Shown here one piece after another: positions 5,732 to 12,825 of a stretch of 12,826 bases of DNA. The DNA is taken from contig SKKJ01000149.1 in assembly GCA_007121575.1 (NCBI GenBank), positions 1 through 12,826 of the forward strand, written 5' to 3'. The position numbers and the translations under genes are program-made. The stretch comes from Natronomonas sp. Its GTDB lineage: Archaea; Halobacteriota; Halobacteria; Halobacteriales; Haloarculaceae. The notes below the pieces were generated by a model. That model was not told the origin of the DNA and did no database searches. It saw only the letters and a program-made list of their open reading frames with translations. Numbering within the stretch: position 1 is the first letter of the stretch; each line of letters starts with the position of its first letter.

Positions 5732-5974
5732 ATGAGCGCGACTGCCGTGACACCGACCCAAGACCTCACCGACAAACAGCGGCGGATCCTCGCATACCTT
5801 CGCGAGAAAGGCCAAACGAAGACCTATTTCAAGTCACGACTCATCGGCGAGGAACTCGGACTATCAGCGAAAGAAGTCGGGGCAAACATGACGGCGATCT
5901 GTGAGGGCGACTTCGAGATCGAGGTCGAAAAGTGGGGCTACTCGTCCGGAACGACGTGGAAAGTCAGCGCGTAG
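5732..5974 (+). CDS. DUF7123-type small haloarchaeal protein
   Basis: This 80-residue cytoplasmic protein contains LTDKQRRILAYLREKGQTKT, then YFKSRLIGEELGLSAKEVG, then EKWGYSSGTTWKVSA. The middle part reads as a helix-turn-helix-like fold: a first helix, a second around IGEELGL, and a third starting SAKEVGANM. From memory it matches the haloarchaeal DUF7123 family, which is short and highly conserved. A DNA- or RNA-binding role is plausible but unproven. The longer frame from 5576 is rejected because the conserved family begins near MSATA and a TATA-like box fits. Its last 11 bases overlap the 3' end of the convergent regulator gene, so the two genes share antisense ends. Confidence 0.85.
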   Translation: MSATAVTPTQDLTDKQRRILAYLREKGQTKTYFKSRLIGEELGLSAKEVGANMTAICEGDFEIEVEKWGYSSGTTWKVSA

Positions 5975-6581
5975 GCGTATACTGAACGAACTCGTCGGCC
6001 TCACTGGCGAAAGCGACAGCGTCCTCGTCGAACGAGTTCGCGTATCGAACGACGAGCGTCAGAAGAGTCTCCGGACGCTGGACGGTATATCCGTCGGCTC
6101 GCGAGAGTAACCCAGCTGTTTCGAGTTCTGCGGCATACTTCGAGATCGTCGATCGCGAAACGTCCGCCCGCTCGGCGAGGTCGCGTCCAGAGATCGTCGG
6201 ATCGCGAAGCAGTGCGAGGATCATCGTTCGTGGGGTCTTTCGGCGGAGATAACCGAGCGCACGCTGTTCGAAATCGGAGAATCGATCCGCGTGGAAATAC
6301 CGTTTGTACTCGCCGTCTTTCCGGTGTTCAACGACGCCATCGCGCTCGAGTCGACGAAGGTGATGTTGCGTCTCACCGGTTCCGAGCTGGAGGTCATCGC
6401 GGAGCTTCGAGAAGTGTGCGCCCGGCGTCGCAGCGAGATATCCGATGATCGCATCGCGAACATCGCTGGCGTCAGATTGAGAGAGATGTACCAACGGCGT
6501 TGCCGCGCCGAGCGCGGCAAACCGTTTGAGCGTCGACCGCTTGCTCTCGTCTACACCGTCGTCGATACCCCGCTTGGCCAT
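5964..6581 (-). CDS. COG3398-type transcription regulator with two winged helices
   Basis: The 205-residue product has two HTH domains. The first (about 38-100) contains RDAIIGYLAATPGAHFSKL, then RDDLQLGTGETQHHLRRLER and the wing KDGEYKRYF. The second (about 103-170) contains FEQRALGYLRRKTPRTMILA, then SGRDLAERADVSRSTISKYA and a wing ending YTVQRP. This arrangement is that of COG3398, archaeal predicted regulators. Ligand and targets are unknown. Residues 14-32 (KRSTLKRFAALGAATPLV) are basic then hydrophobic, like a weak Tat-type signal or a membrane-touching helix, which is odd for a DNA-binding protein. It is convergent with the DUF7123-type gene (11-base overlap) and 128 bases from the SPFH gene, with its own promoter. 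Confidence 0.85.
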   Translation of the reverse strand: MAKRGIDDGVDESKRSTLKRFAALGAATPLVHLSQSDASDVRDAIIGYLAATPGAHFSKLRDDLQLGTGETQHHLRRLERDGVVEHRKDGEYKRYFHADRFSDFEQRALGYLRRKTPRTMILALLRDPTISGRDLAERADVSRSTISKYAAELETAGLLSRADGYTVQRPETLLTLVVRYANSFDEDAVAFASEADEFVQYTPTR

Positions 6582-6601
6582 TAGGAAACGTTGGGACGGA
6601 T

Positions 6602-6610
6602 CGAATAAAA
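6602..6610 (-). promoter_or_regulatory. TATA box of the COG3398-type regulator
   Basis: On the minus strand it reads gttttattc-like sequence centred about 26 bases before the ATG at 6581, giving a leaderless start. Confidence 0.5.
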
Positions 6611-6680
6611 CAGCTTCGCACCGGGGGAGGAAGCGACAACTATCTAGAAAACAGCGTGTGAACTTCGGAAATCAGAGCGC

Positions 6681-6698
6681 AAAAGACCGAGATATCGG
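6681..6698 (-). terminator. possible terminator of the nadM operon
   Basis: On the minus strand a short inverted repeat (ccga/tcgg, loop tatc) is followed by tcttttgc, 12 bases after the SPFH stop codon. The stem is only four pairs; the T-run is the stronger sign in haloarchaea. Confidence 0.3.
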
Positions 6699-6709
6699 GA
6701 CGTTATCCG

Positions 6710-7888
6710 TCAGTTCTTTTCGGTTTCGAGATCACCGTCATCGACGGCTGTTTCGGATATTTCGTCGTCCATTTCGGCGATAACGTCGTCCGGATCTTTG
6801 ATATCGGTTGGGTCGGCACCGGCCTTGATCGCCTCGGCTTCAGCTTCCATCTCTTCGACGTCCATCTCGGCTTCCTGATCGATCTGTCCCAAGATCTTCT
6901 CGATGTCATCGAGGCCAAGCAGTTCGCGCGTTTCGGCATCGAACTCCAGGCCTTCGAGGAGTTCGGCTTGGGTCGCGACATCGCTACCGGTGAGGTGTTT
7001 GCCGTAGCGACTCAGCAGTGACGTGAGCTCTTGCGGAAGGACGAACGTCGTCGATTCGCCCCGACCGATCTCTTCGAGCGTCTCCATGCCGCGTTCGATG
7101 ATCGCGCGCTCGCCCATCGATTCGGCGGATTTCGCCCGCAGAACGGTCCCGATCGCATCACCTTGGGCTTCGAGGATCTGACTCTGTTTTTCACCCTGTG
7201 CGCGGATGATGTTGGATTGTTTGTCACCCTCGGCCTTCTCGATCGCCGAGCGGCGCTCACCCTGTGCTTCCAGAATCATCGCCCGCCGTTTCCGTTCCGC
7301 GGAGGTCTGTTGCTCCATCGCCTGTTGGACGTCCTTCGATGGGTTGACTTCCCGAACCTCGACACTTTCGACTCGTATTCCCCACTCATCCGTCGGTTCG
7401 TCCAGTTCACGGCGGATCTTCGCGTTGATCTCTTGGCGTTTGTTCAGCGTGTCGTCGAGCTCCATATCTCCCAGCACGGCACGGAGCGTGGTCTGGGCGA
7501 GGTTCGAGACGGCCTTTTTATAATCGTCGACCTCGAGGAACGCCTTTCGAGCGTCCATGACCTTTATATAAACAACCGCATCGGCAGTCACCGGCGAGTT
7601 GTCGCGGGTGATCGCCTCTTGCCGTGGGACATCGAGGGTCTGGGTTCGCATATCGAACGTATACGTTCGAGAGACGAACGGCGGAATGAAGCTGATACCC
7701 GGTTCGAGCAGCCGACGATATTCGCCGAAAACCGTCAGCGCCCGCTTTTCGTAGGCGTTGACGATCTCGACTGCCTGATAAACCGCAACGACAGCGATCG
7801 CGAGCAATAAGAGGGCAACGACTGGGAACACCGTACCACCCAGCTGAAGCGGAGCGAACATATCGCTTCTTTGGGGCGAGTCGTCCAT
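6710..7888 (-). CDS. SPFH/band-7 (stomatin-like) membrane protein
   Basis: The product has 392 residues. One N-terminal transmembrane helix (about 19-41) is followed by the SPFH domain (about 42-200): YEKRALTVFGEYRRLLEPGI and FIPPFVSRTYTFDMRTQTLD, then RDNSPVTADAVVYIKV and WGIRVESVEVREVNP. A flotillin-like repeat follows at 206-245, with EAQGE, KAEGD, RAQGE and EAQGD in a heptad-like helix. The C-terminal 80 residues are very acidic. Such proteins form ring or cage oligomers at membrane microdomains and often modulate membrane proteases. It is 42 bases after the SAM hydrolase gene and probably in its operon. No NfeD partner gene is in the window. An internal ATG at 7861 is a possible alternative start. 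Confidence 0.92.
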   Translation of the reverse strand: MDDSPQRSDMFAPLQLGGTVFPVVALLLLAIAVVAVYQAVEIVNAYEKRALTVFGEYRRLLEPGISFIPPFVSRTYTFDMRTQTLDVPRQEAITRDNSPVTADAVVYIKVMDARKAFLEVDDYKKAVSNLAQTTLRAVLGDMELDDTLNKRQEINAKIRRELDEPTDEWGIRVESVEVREVNPSKDVQQAMEQQTSAERKRRAMILEAQGERRSAIEKAEGDKQSNIIRAQGEKQSQILEAQGDAIGTVLRAKSAESMGERAIIERGMETLEEIGRGESTTFVLPQELTSLLSRYGKHLTGSDVATQAELLEGLEFDAETRELLGLDDIEKILGQIDQEAEMDVEEMEAEAEAIKAGADPTDIKDPDDVIAEMDDEISETAVDDGDLETEKN

Positions 7889-7930
7889 AAGCGTTCGGCT
7901 GATAGCGAGACGACACGGGGAGATCAGCGC

Positions 7931-8701
7931 TCACAGCGGGCGGATCCGAACAACATCACCGACGGCAAGTCCGAACGCCTCGTCGCCCCGACCGCGATTG
8001 ACCGCGCACTCGACGTTTCCGTGACTCCCGATCGTCACGATGGGTGTACCCTCGACTGCATGTGCATACGACGGGACGACGGGGCGTTTCTCGCCGTTGA
8101 TCCGAACGGATTCGCGTCCCTCGAGAACCTCCCCCGGAACGTTTGTGATCGCGTTTCCGAAATCGTCGACGACGAGCACCTCCCCAGTCGCTTCCGTATC
8201 GCCGATCTCGGGGGACGGAAACTCGAGATCAACGAAGTCGTTCACGGGCGAAAGCGTCTCGAGTGACGATAACCGGTCGAGACCGATCTCGTGAACCGCC
8301 GCTGCTGCGGGCGCAAAGACGTCTCGACCGTGAAACGTCGAACTTCGGGGATCGTCGACGGCGATTTCGTACGTTTCGATGTCTGTATCCGCATCACTGC
8401 TCGCAGCGAGTGCACGCGCCGGCGGACACAACACACCGTTATCGGGGCCGACAAGGACGTGCTCGCCCGCTCGAACGGCGAGCGCCGCGCGATCGGTGCC
8501 GACACCGGGATCGACGACGACGAGATGGACCGCTGGCGGAAACTCCGGAAGAACCTGCGTTAGCCAAAACGCCGTCGCGGTGACGTTTTGACGCGGGAAC
8601 TCGTGGCCGATATCGACGAGTCGGGCGTCACTGCGGCTGAGAAGCACCCCTTTCATCGCAGCGGGATATGGCGTACCGAAGTCGGATGCGAGCGTGATCA
8701 T
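7931..8701 (-). CDS. SAM hydrolase / SAM hydroxide adenosyltransferase (DUF62 family)
   Basis: The 256-residue protein has the family blocks in order: TLASDFGTPYPAAMKGVL (3-20), DIGHEFPRQN (30-39), VVVDPGVGTDRAAL (61-74), GPDNGVL (85-91), STFHGRDVFAPAAA (121-134) and VDDFGNAITN (178-187). Asp64, Arg71 and His124 match in spacing the Asp/Arg/His triad described for the Pyrococcus enzyme. The family splits S-adenosylmethionine into adenosine and methionine using hydroxide as nucleophile and is related to the fluorinase and chlorinase. Nothing suggests halogenase activity. It begins 6 bases after the nadM stop codon and is followed 42 bases on by the SPFH gene, so the three are probably co-transcribed. 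Its cellular purpose in archaea is unsettled. Confidence 0.93.
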   Translation of the reverse strand: MITLASDFGTPYPAAMKGVLLSRSDARLVDIGHEFPRQNVTATAFWLTQVLPEFPPAVHLVVVDPGVGTDRAALAVRAGEHVLVGPDNGVLCPPARALAASSDADTDIETYEIAVDDPRSSTFHGRDVFAPAAAAVHEIGLDRLSSLETLSPVNDFVDLEFPSPEIGDTEATGEVLVVDDFGNAITNVPGEVLEGRESVRINGEKRPVVPSYAHAVEGTPIVTIGSHGNVECAVNRGRGDEAFGLAVGDVVRIRPL

Positions 8702-8707
8702 CGTCCG

Positions 8708-9253
8708 TTATCCGTCGGCTGGGTCCCCGTCTCCGTCGGCGCCGTTCGCGTCCGTCGCGGTGATTCGTTGAATCCGCTCGACACCCTCGATTTCGTCGAT
8801 GACCTCGACGACCGAATCCGGCACGATCGATTCCCAGTCGCCGCCCGCTGCCATTCGTTCGCGGACTTCCGTCCCCTCGAACTCATCGCGGTGATACATC
8901 GGCGATTGCCGAACCTCGATGTCGGCTTCCTCGAAGAGCCGAACGACGAGCGGGTTATTCGAGTAGGCGACTTCGAAACGCGGACTCATCGATTGGACGT
9001 GGCTCACCCACACGGAGTTTCGATTGAGATCCTCGATCGGGACGGCGTACGTCGTCATATCGAACTCTGCGAGTGCTTTCGTGATCATCATGATTCGCTC
9101 ACCGGCGGTAAACGGGTTCCGGACGGTATGCGATTGGTCCGCGCTGCCGATTCCGACGACGAGTTCATCGATCTCTTCGCGTATCTGCTCGACCATCGCG
9201 TGATGGCCTTGATGGTACGGCTGGAACCGTCCGATATAGAACCCCCGCGTCAT
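8708..9253 (-). CDS. nadM: nicotinamide-nucleotide adenylyltransferase, archaeal type
   Basis: The 181-residue protein opens with GFYIGRFQPYHQGHH (residues 4-18), whose HxGH (His14, His17) is the nucleotidyltransferase alpha/beta-phosphodiesterase signature. SADQSHTVRNPFTAGER (37-53), SNNPLV (98-103) and EGTEVRERM (126-134, the place of the ISTxxR motif) follow and are typical of archaeal NadM. It makes NAD+ from NMN and ATP in the cytoplasm, the last shared step of NAD synthesis. The final 20 residues are an Asp/Gly-rich tail beyond the usual domain. It is the first gene of the minus-strand operon and is divergent from lonB. A TATA box about 28 bases upstream gives an almost leaderless start. 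Confidence 0.95.
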   Translation of the reverse strand: MTRGFYIGRFQPYHQGHHAMVEQIREEIDELVVGIGSADQSHTVRNPFTAGERIMMITKALAEFDMTTYAVPIEDLNRNSVWVSHVQSMSPRFEVAYSNNPLVVRLFEEADIEVRQSPMYHRDEFEGTEVRERMAAGGDWESIVPDSVVEVIDEIEGVERIQRITATDANGADGDGDPADG

Positions 9254-9277
9254 AGACGAGGGTGCGAGTGGAGTTTT

Positions 9278-9286
9278 GATAAACCC
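9278..9286 (-). promoter_or_regulatory. TATA box of nadM operon
   Basis: On the minus strand it reads gggtttatc, centred about 28 bases before the nadM ATG at 9253. It is likely the promoter for nadM, the SAM hydrolase gene and the SPFH gene. Confidence 0.55.
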
Positions 9287-9397
9287 GACGGCTCCGCGTG
9301 AGGATCGAAAATAAATCGTGATAAACGGTTTCTTTCATGCGGTTTTCCCCGATCAGAGCCGTGTCCGAAGGGGAGAAAGTATATCAATTGACGACCC

Positions 9398-9406
9398 GTT
9401 TTTATC
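9398..9406 (+). promoter_or_regulatory. TATA box of lonB operon
   Basis: gtttttatc is centred about 23 bases before the ATG at 9425. A second TATA-like stretch, tatatc at 9380-9385, would give a leader of about 15-20 bases without a ribosome-binding site, so the first is preferred. Confidence 0.5.
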
Positions 9407-9424
9407 GCTAACAGCAACGTTTCT

Positions 9425-11635
9425 ATGAGTAACGAAAAAGACGCGAAAGAGGCCACACCCGCCGACGAGCGTCGAGAAGGAGACGAAGAGCCGTCGGTCG
9501 AATCTGACGAATCCGAGCCGAGACCGGACGAAAACGACCGTGAAAGCGGGACCGGAGAATCCGGAGGAGACAACGATAGCGAACCGCTATCGGAAGAACC
9601 TCGACCAGATGAGCCGATCGATCCCTATCCCGAACCCGAACCGCGCGGGGCGAACGAACGGCTCGATGAGGATGAAGAGCTTCTCGATGGCTCCGATCTC
9701 GGTAGCGAAGTTCACGTCGATAGCGAAATCGAAATCGACGAAGACGAAGAAGACGGTCTCCTCGGAGGCCTGCAGATCGAATCGAGCGCCGATATCAAGG
9801 TTCCCGATCGACTTGTGGATCAAGTTATCGGGCAGGATCACGCCCGAGACATCATTCTGAAGGCGGCGAAACAGCGCCGTCACGTGATGATGATCGGTTC
9901 GCCCGGAACGGGGAAATCGATGCTTGCGAAGGCGATGAGCCAGCTCCTCCCGAGAGAAGAGCTGCAAGACGTCCTCGTCTATCACAACCCCGACGACGGC
10001 AACGAGCCGAAAGTTCGGACGGTACCTGCCGGGAAAGGCGAACAGATCGTCGACGCCCACAAGGAGGAAGCCCGCAAGCGAAACCAGATGCGGAGCTTCC
10101 TGATGTGGATCATCATCGCCGTCGTCTTCGGCTACGCGATCCTCATCGCTCAGCAACTCTTGCTCGGGATCATCGCCGCGGGTATCATCTATCTCGCGTT
10201 CAAGTACATGAGCCGCGGCTCCGACGCGATGGTGCCGAACCTGCTCGTCAACAACGCAGACCAACAGGTCGCCCCGTTCGAGGACGCAACGGGCGCACAC
10301 GCCGGCGCGCTGCTCGGCGACGTTCGCCACGACCCGTTCCAGTCCGGTGGCATGGAGACGCCGAGCCACGACCGGGTCGAAGCTGGCGCGATCCACAAAG
10401 CGAACAAAGGTGACCTGTTCGTCGACGAGATCAACACCCTCGATATCCGTTCACAGCAGAAGCTAATGACGGCGATCCAAGAGGGAGAGTTCGCGATCAC
10501 CGGCCAAAGCGAACGCTCCTCTGGGGCGATGGTCCAGACCGAACCCGTTCCGACCGACTTCATCATGGTCGCCGCGGGGAACCTCGACGCCATGGAGAAC
10601 ATGCACCCGGCGCTTCGCTCCCGTATCAAGGGATACGGCTACGAAGTCTACATGGACGACACCATCGAGGACACACCCGAGATGCGTCGAAAGTACGCCC
10701 GTTTCGTCTCTCAGGAGGTCCAAAACGACGGTAGACTGCCGTCGTTTACCGACGATGCGATCGAGGAGATCATCCTCGAAGCCCGTCGACGTGCGGGCCG
10801 AAAAGGCCACCTCACGCTGAAATTCCGGAATCTCGGCGGACTCGTTCGTGTTTCGGGCGACATCGCCCGCGCGGAGAACCGCGAGTACACCACCCGAGAT
10901 GACGTGCTTCGGGCGAAAGCGCGCTCACGATCGATCGAACAACAACTCGCTGACGATTACATCGAACGCCGCAAAGACTACGAACTCACGGTCAACAAAG
11001 GTGACGTGGTCGGTCGCGTCAACGGACTCGCGGTCATGGGTGAAGATTCGGGGATCGTCCTCCCGGTTATGGCAGAAGTCACGCCGAGCCAAGGTCCCGG
11101 CGAAGTCATCGCGACGGGACAACTGAAAGAGATGGCAATGGAAGCCGTCCAGAACGTCTCGGCGATCATCAAGAAGTTCTCCGATGAGGACATCTCGAAA
11201 AAGGACGTCCACATACAGTTCGTCCAAGCCGGCGAAGGCGGTGTCGACGGCGATTCGGCATCGATCACGGTCGCAACAGCCGTTATCTCCGCCATCGAGA
11301 ACGTACCCGTTCGACAGGATCTCGCGATGACGGGATCGCTTTCAGTCCGCGGTGACGTGTTGCCGGTCGGCGGGGTGACTCACAAGATCGAGGCCGCCGC
11401 GAAAGCGGGACTCGGTACGGTCATCATTCCGAAAGCCAACGAGCAGGACGTGATGATCGAAGACGAGTACAAAGAGCAAATCGAGATCATCCCGGTGTCG
11501 CACATCTCCGAAGTGCTCGATGTCGCACTCGCAGGAGAACCCGAGAAGGATTCGCTCATCGATCGGTTAAAGAGTATTACCGGATCGGCGCTCGAGAAAC
11601 CCGACGTCGGACCGAGCAGTCCGAGCCCGCAATAA
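9425..11635 (+). CDS. lonB: membrane-bound ATP-dependent protease LonB
   Basis: The 736-residue protein has an acidic, disordered N-terminal extension (1-120). An AAA+ domain follows with Walker A GSPGTGKS (158-165), Walker B LFVDEI (331-336) and a HPALRSRIKG arginine-finger region (394-403). Two transmembrane helices (about 223-261) are inserted between Walker A and B, the hallmark of archaeal LonB. The C-terminal protease domain carries GEGGVDGDSASITVA with Ser611 and GGVTHKIEAAAKAGL with Lys654. The dyad spacing of 43 equals that of characterised archaeal LonB (Ser509/Lys552 in Archaeoglobus). It degrades unfolded and regulatory proteins at the inner membrane face and is generally important in haloarchaea, where it affects carotenoid and lipid levels. 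A CPBP gene follows after 3 bases. Confidence 0.96.
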   Translation: MSNEKDAKEATPADERREGDEEPSVESDESEPRPDENDRESGTGESGGDNDSEPLSEEPRPDEPIDPYPEPEPRGANERLDEDEELLDGSDLGSEVHVDSEIEIDEDEEDGLLGGLQIESSADIKVPDRLVDQVIGQDHARDIILKAAKQRRHVMMIGSPGTGKSMLAKAMSQLLPREELQDVLVYHNPDDGNEPKVRTVPAGKGEQIVDAHKEEARKRNQMRSFLMWIIIAVVFGYAILIAQQLLLGIIAAGIIYLAFKYMSRGSDAMVPNLLVNNADQQVAPFEDATGAHAGALLGDVRHDPFQSGGMETPSHDRVEAGAIHKANKGDLFVDEINTLDIRSQQKLMTAIQEGEFAITGQSERSSGAMVQTEPVPTDFIMVAAGNLDAMENMHPALRSRIKGYGYEVYMDDTIEDTPEMRRKYARFVSQEVQNDGRLPSFTDDAIEEIILEARRRAGRKGHLTLKFRNLGGLVRVSGDIARAENREYTTRDDVLRAKARSRSIEQQLADDYIERRKDYELTVNKGDVVGRVNGLAVMGEDSGIVLPVMAEVTPSQGPGEVIATGQLKEMAMEAVQNVSAIIKKFSDEDISKKDVHIQFVQAGEGGVDGDSASITVATAVISAIENVPVRQDLAMTGSLSVRGDVLPVGGVTHKIEAAAKAGLGTVIIPKANEQDVMIEDEYKEQIEIIPVSHISEVLDVALAGEPEKDSLIDRLKSITGSALEKPDVGPSSPSPQ

Positions 11636-11638
11636 CGC

Positions 11639-12421
11639 GTGACTCGGTGGGTCGGCTTCGCAGCGCTCACCCTTCTTTTGCTGGTGGTGTTATTGCTCTC
11701 AACCCGTGCCTCCGCACGATTGCTCGATGAGCTCGCAACGCCGCATCACGAGTACGAAACCGGAAACGTCCCGGACGGCACGGATCATCTCGACGTCGTC
11801 GGAACGTCGTCTCCGTCGACGGTACGAACGTCACCTCGATCAACGCCGCAGATCTCCGAAAGCGCGCTGTATGCGAACGTCGCGCTTTCGCAGGGGTTGT
11901 TCGCGGCTGTGTTACTCGCAGGGATTGTGCTTGCCGGCGTGCCATGGGCTGCACTCGGCACTGGAGCTGGCACACCACCGATCGAAATCGAACTGATCAC
12001 CGGTCTCGGAGTCGGTATCGCGATCGCGACAGTAAACGTCCTCGTCGGTCGAATCGCCAGTGCGTTCGACGCAGATCCAAGCAGTACGCTTCGAGAACTG
12101 CTCACGCCGGAATCACCGCGAGGGTGGGTCGTGTTATTGTTCGGCGTGTTACCGATCGTCGCAGGGTTCGAAGAGCTGTTGTTTCGGGGGATATTGATCG
12201 GGGCGTTCGCTGTCGGATTCGAAATCTCGCCGTGGGTACTCGCCGTGTTGTCCTCGGTCGCCTTCGCGGCGGGACACGGCGCTCAAGGATGGATCGGCAT
12301 CGCCGTAACCGGCGTATTAGGCCTCGTCCTGGCGGCAGTGTTCATCCAGACAGGAAGCCTCCTCGTCGTTATCATCGCCCATTACATCATCAATATGGTC
12401 GAATTCGTCGTCGAAGGGTGA
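11639..12421 (+). CDS. CPBP-family intramembrane metalloprotease
   Basis: The GTG start lies 3 bases after the lonB stop codon, implying translational coupling in one operon. The 260-residue protein has a first membrane helix (5-22), a polar loop (24-77) and several further helices from about 80 to 258. The three CPBP/Abi motifs are complete: EELLFRG with EExxxR at Glu178, Glu179 and Arg183; FAAGH with FxxxH ending at His213; and HYIIN with HxxxN at His248 and Asn252. These residues form the metal site of the Rce1-like fold. Relatives cleave CAAX-type or other membrane substrates, or act in bacteriocin immunity; the substrate here is unknown. Coupling with LonB suggests a shared role in membrane-protein turnover. 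The downstream gene is convergent with a gap of 5 bases. Confidence 0.92.
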   Translation: MTRWVGFAALTLLLLVVLLLSTRASARLLDELATPHHEYETGNVPDGTDHLDVVGTSSPSTVRTSPRSTPQISESALYANVALSQGLFAAVLLAGIVLAGVPWAALGTGAGTPPIEIELITGLGVGIAIATVNVLVGRIASAFDADPSSTLRELLTPESPRGWVVLLFGVLPIVAGFEELLFRGILIGAFAVGFEISPWVLAVLSSVAFAAGHGAQGWIGIAVTGVLGLVLAAVFIQTGSLLVVIIAHYIINMVEFVVEG

Positions 12422-12426
12422 ATGAA

Positions 12427-12825
12427 CTAGTCCGATCCCGAATCGACCGACAATCCGGCCTCGAGCAGCCCATAATACGGTGCTGCACCGGTATCAACAG
12501 CCAATCGAAACTCGTCAGGGATCGCATAGGCGTTTTCGTAGAACGCGGACTCGGTTTCGGGCGTGAGAAGTCGCCCATCGCCTAACTGGATAAGTGCCGG
12601 CGCGGTCGAATCGAGCGCCCATCGCTCCCGCTCGACCCAGTCGGGGCCGAATCGGAAGACGACACCGAATGAAAACTGTCCGAACTTGACAGCCTGTGCT
12701 TTCGAGGGGAAATGGTGGGATTCTTCGGCTTCGAATTCGGCATCACTCATCCACGCGACGACAGCGCCTTCCTCGAAGAGAACGAGATATACATCCCACG
12801 AGAGGCTTCGGTCGAACACGGCCCA
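12427..12825 (-). CDS. uncharacterised haloarchaeal protein, possibly cut at right edge
   Basis: The frame encodes about 130 residues and is open to the window edge. A GTG at 12819 could start it, but two more codons (Trp-Ala) precede it in frame, so the true start may lie outside. The sequence SWDVYLVLFEEGAVVAWMSD, then ESHHFPSKAQAVKFGQFSFG, FRFGPDWVERERW, LLTPETESAFYENAY and VDTGAAPYYGLLEAG has no signal peptide or membrane helix. It looks like a small globular, cytoplasmic acidic protein. I do not recognise a family and assign no function. Its stop codon is 5 bases from that of the convergent CPBP gene. Confidence 0.7.
   Translation of the reverse strand, partial: WAVFDRSLSWDVYLVLFEEGAVVAWMSDAEFEAEESHHFPSKAQAVKFGQFSFGVVFRFGPDWVERERWALDSTAPALIQLGDGRLLTPETESAFYENAYAIPDEFRLAVDTGAAPYYGLLEAGLSVDSGSD

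Noticed and set aside
5095..5775. 226-codon minus-strand open frame over the small exported gene
   Set aside because: The translation is an arginine-rich low-complexity sequence typical of a wrong frame, and it overlaps a gene with a signal peptide.
7031..7810. 259-codon open frame on the plus strand opposite the SPFH gene
   Set aside because: It lies wholly antisense to a clear SPFH/band-7 gene, has no family-like blocks, and long antisense frames are expected in GC-rich haloarchaeal DNA.
7931..8701. SAM hydrolase gene as a halogenase (fluorinase or chlorinase)
   Set aside because: The Asp64/Arg71/His124 spacing fits the hydroxide-using branch and there is no halometabolite gene cluster around it.
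8588..9301. 237-codon open frame on the plus strand opposite nadM
   Set aside because: Antisense to a gene with intact HxGH and NPFTAGER motifs; its composition is typical of a mirror frame.
9587..10396. 269-codon open frame on the minus strand inside lonB
   Set aside because: It overlaps the LonB AAA+ domain and membrane helices on the opposite strand and has no promoter or recognisable domain.
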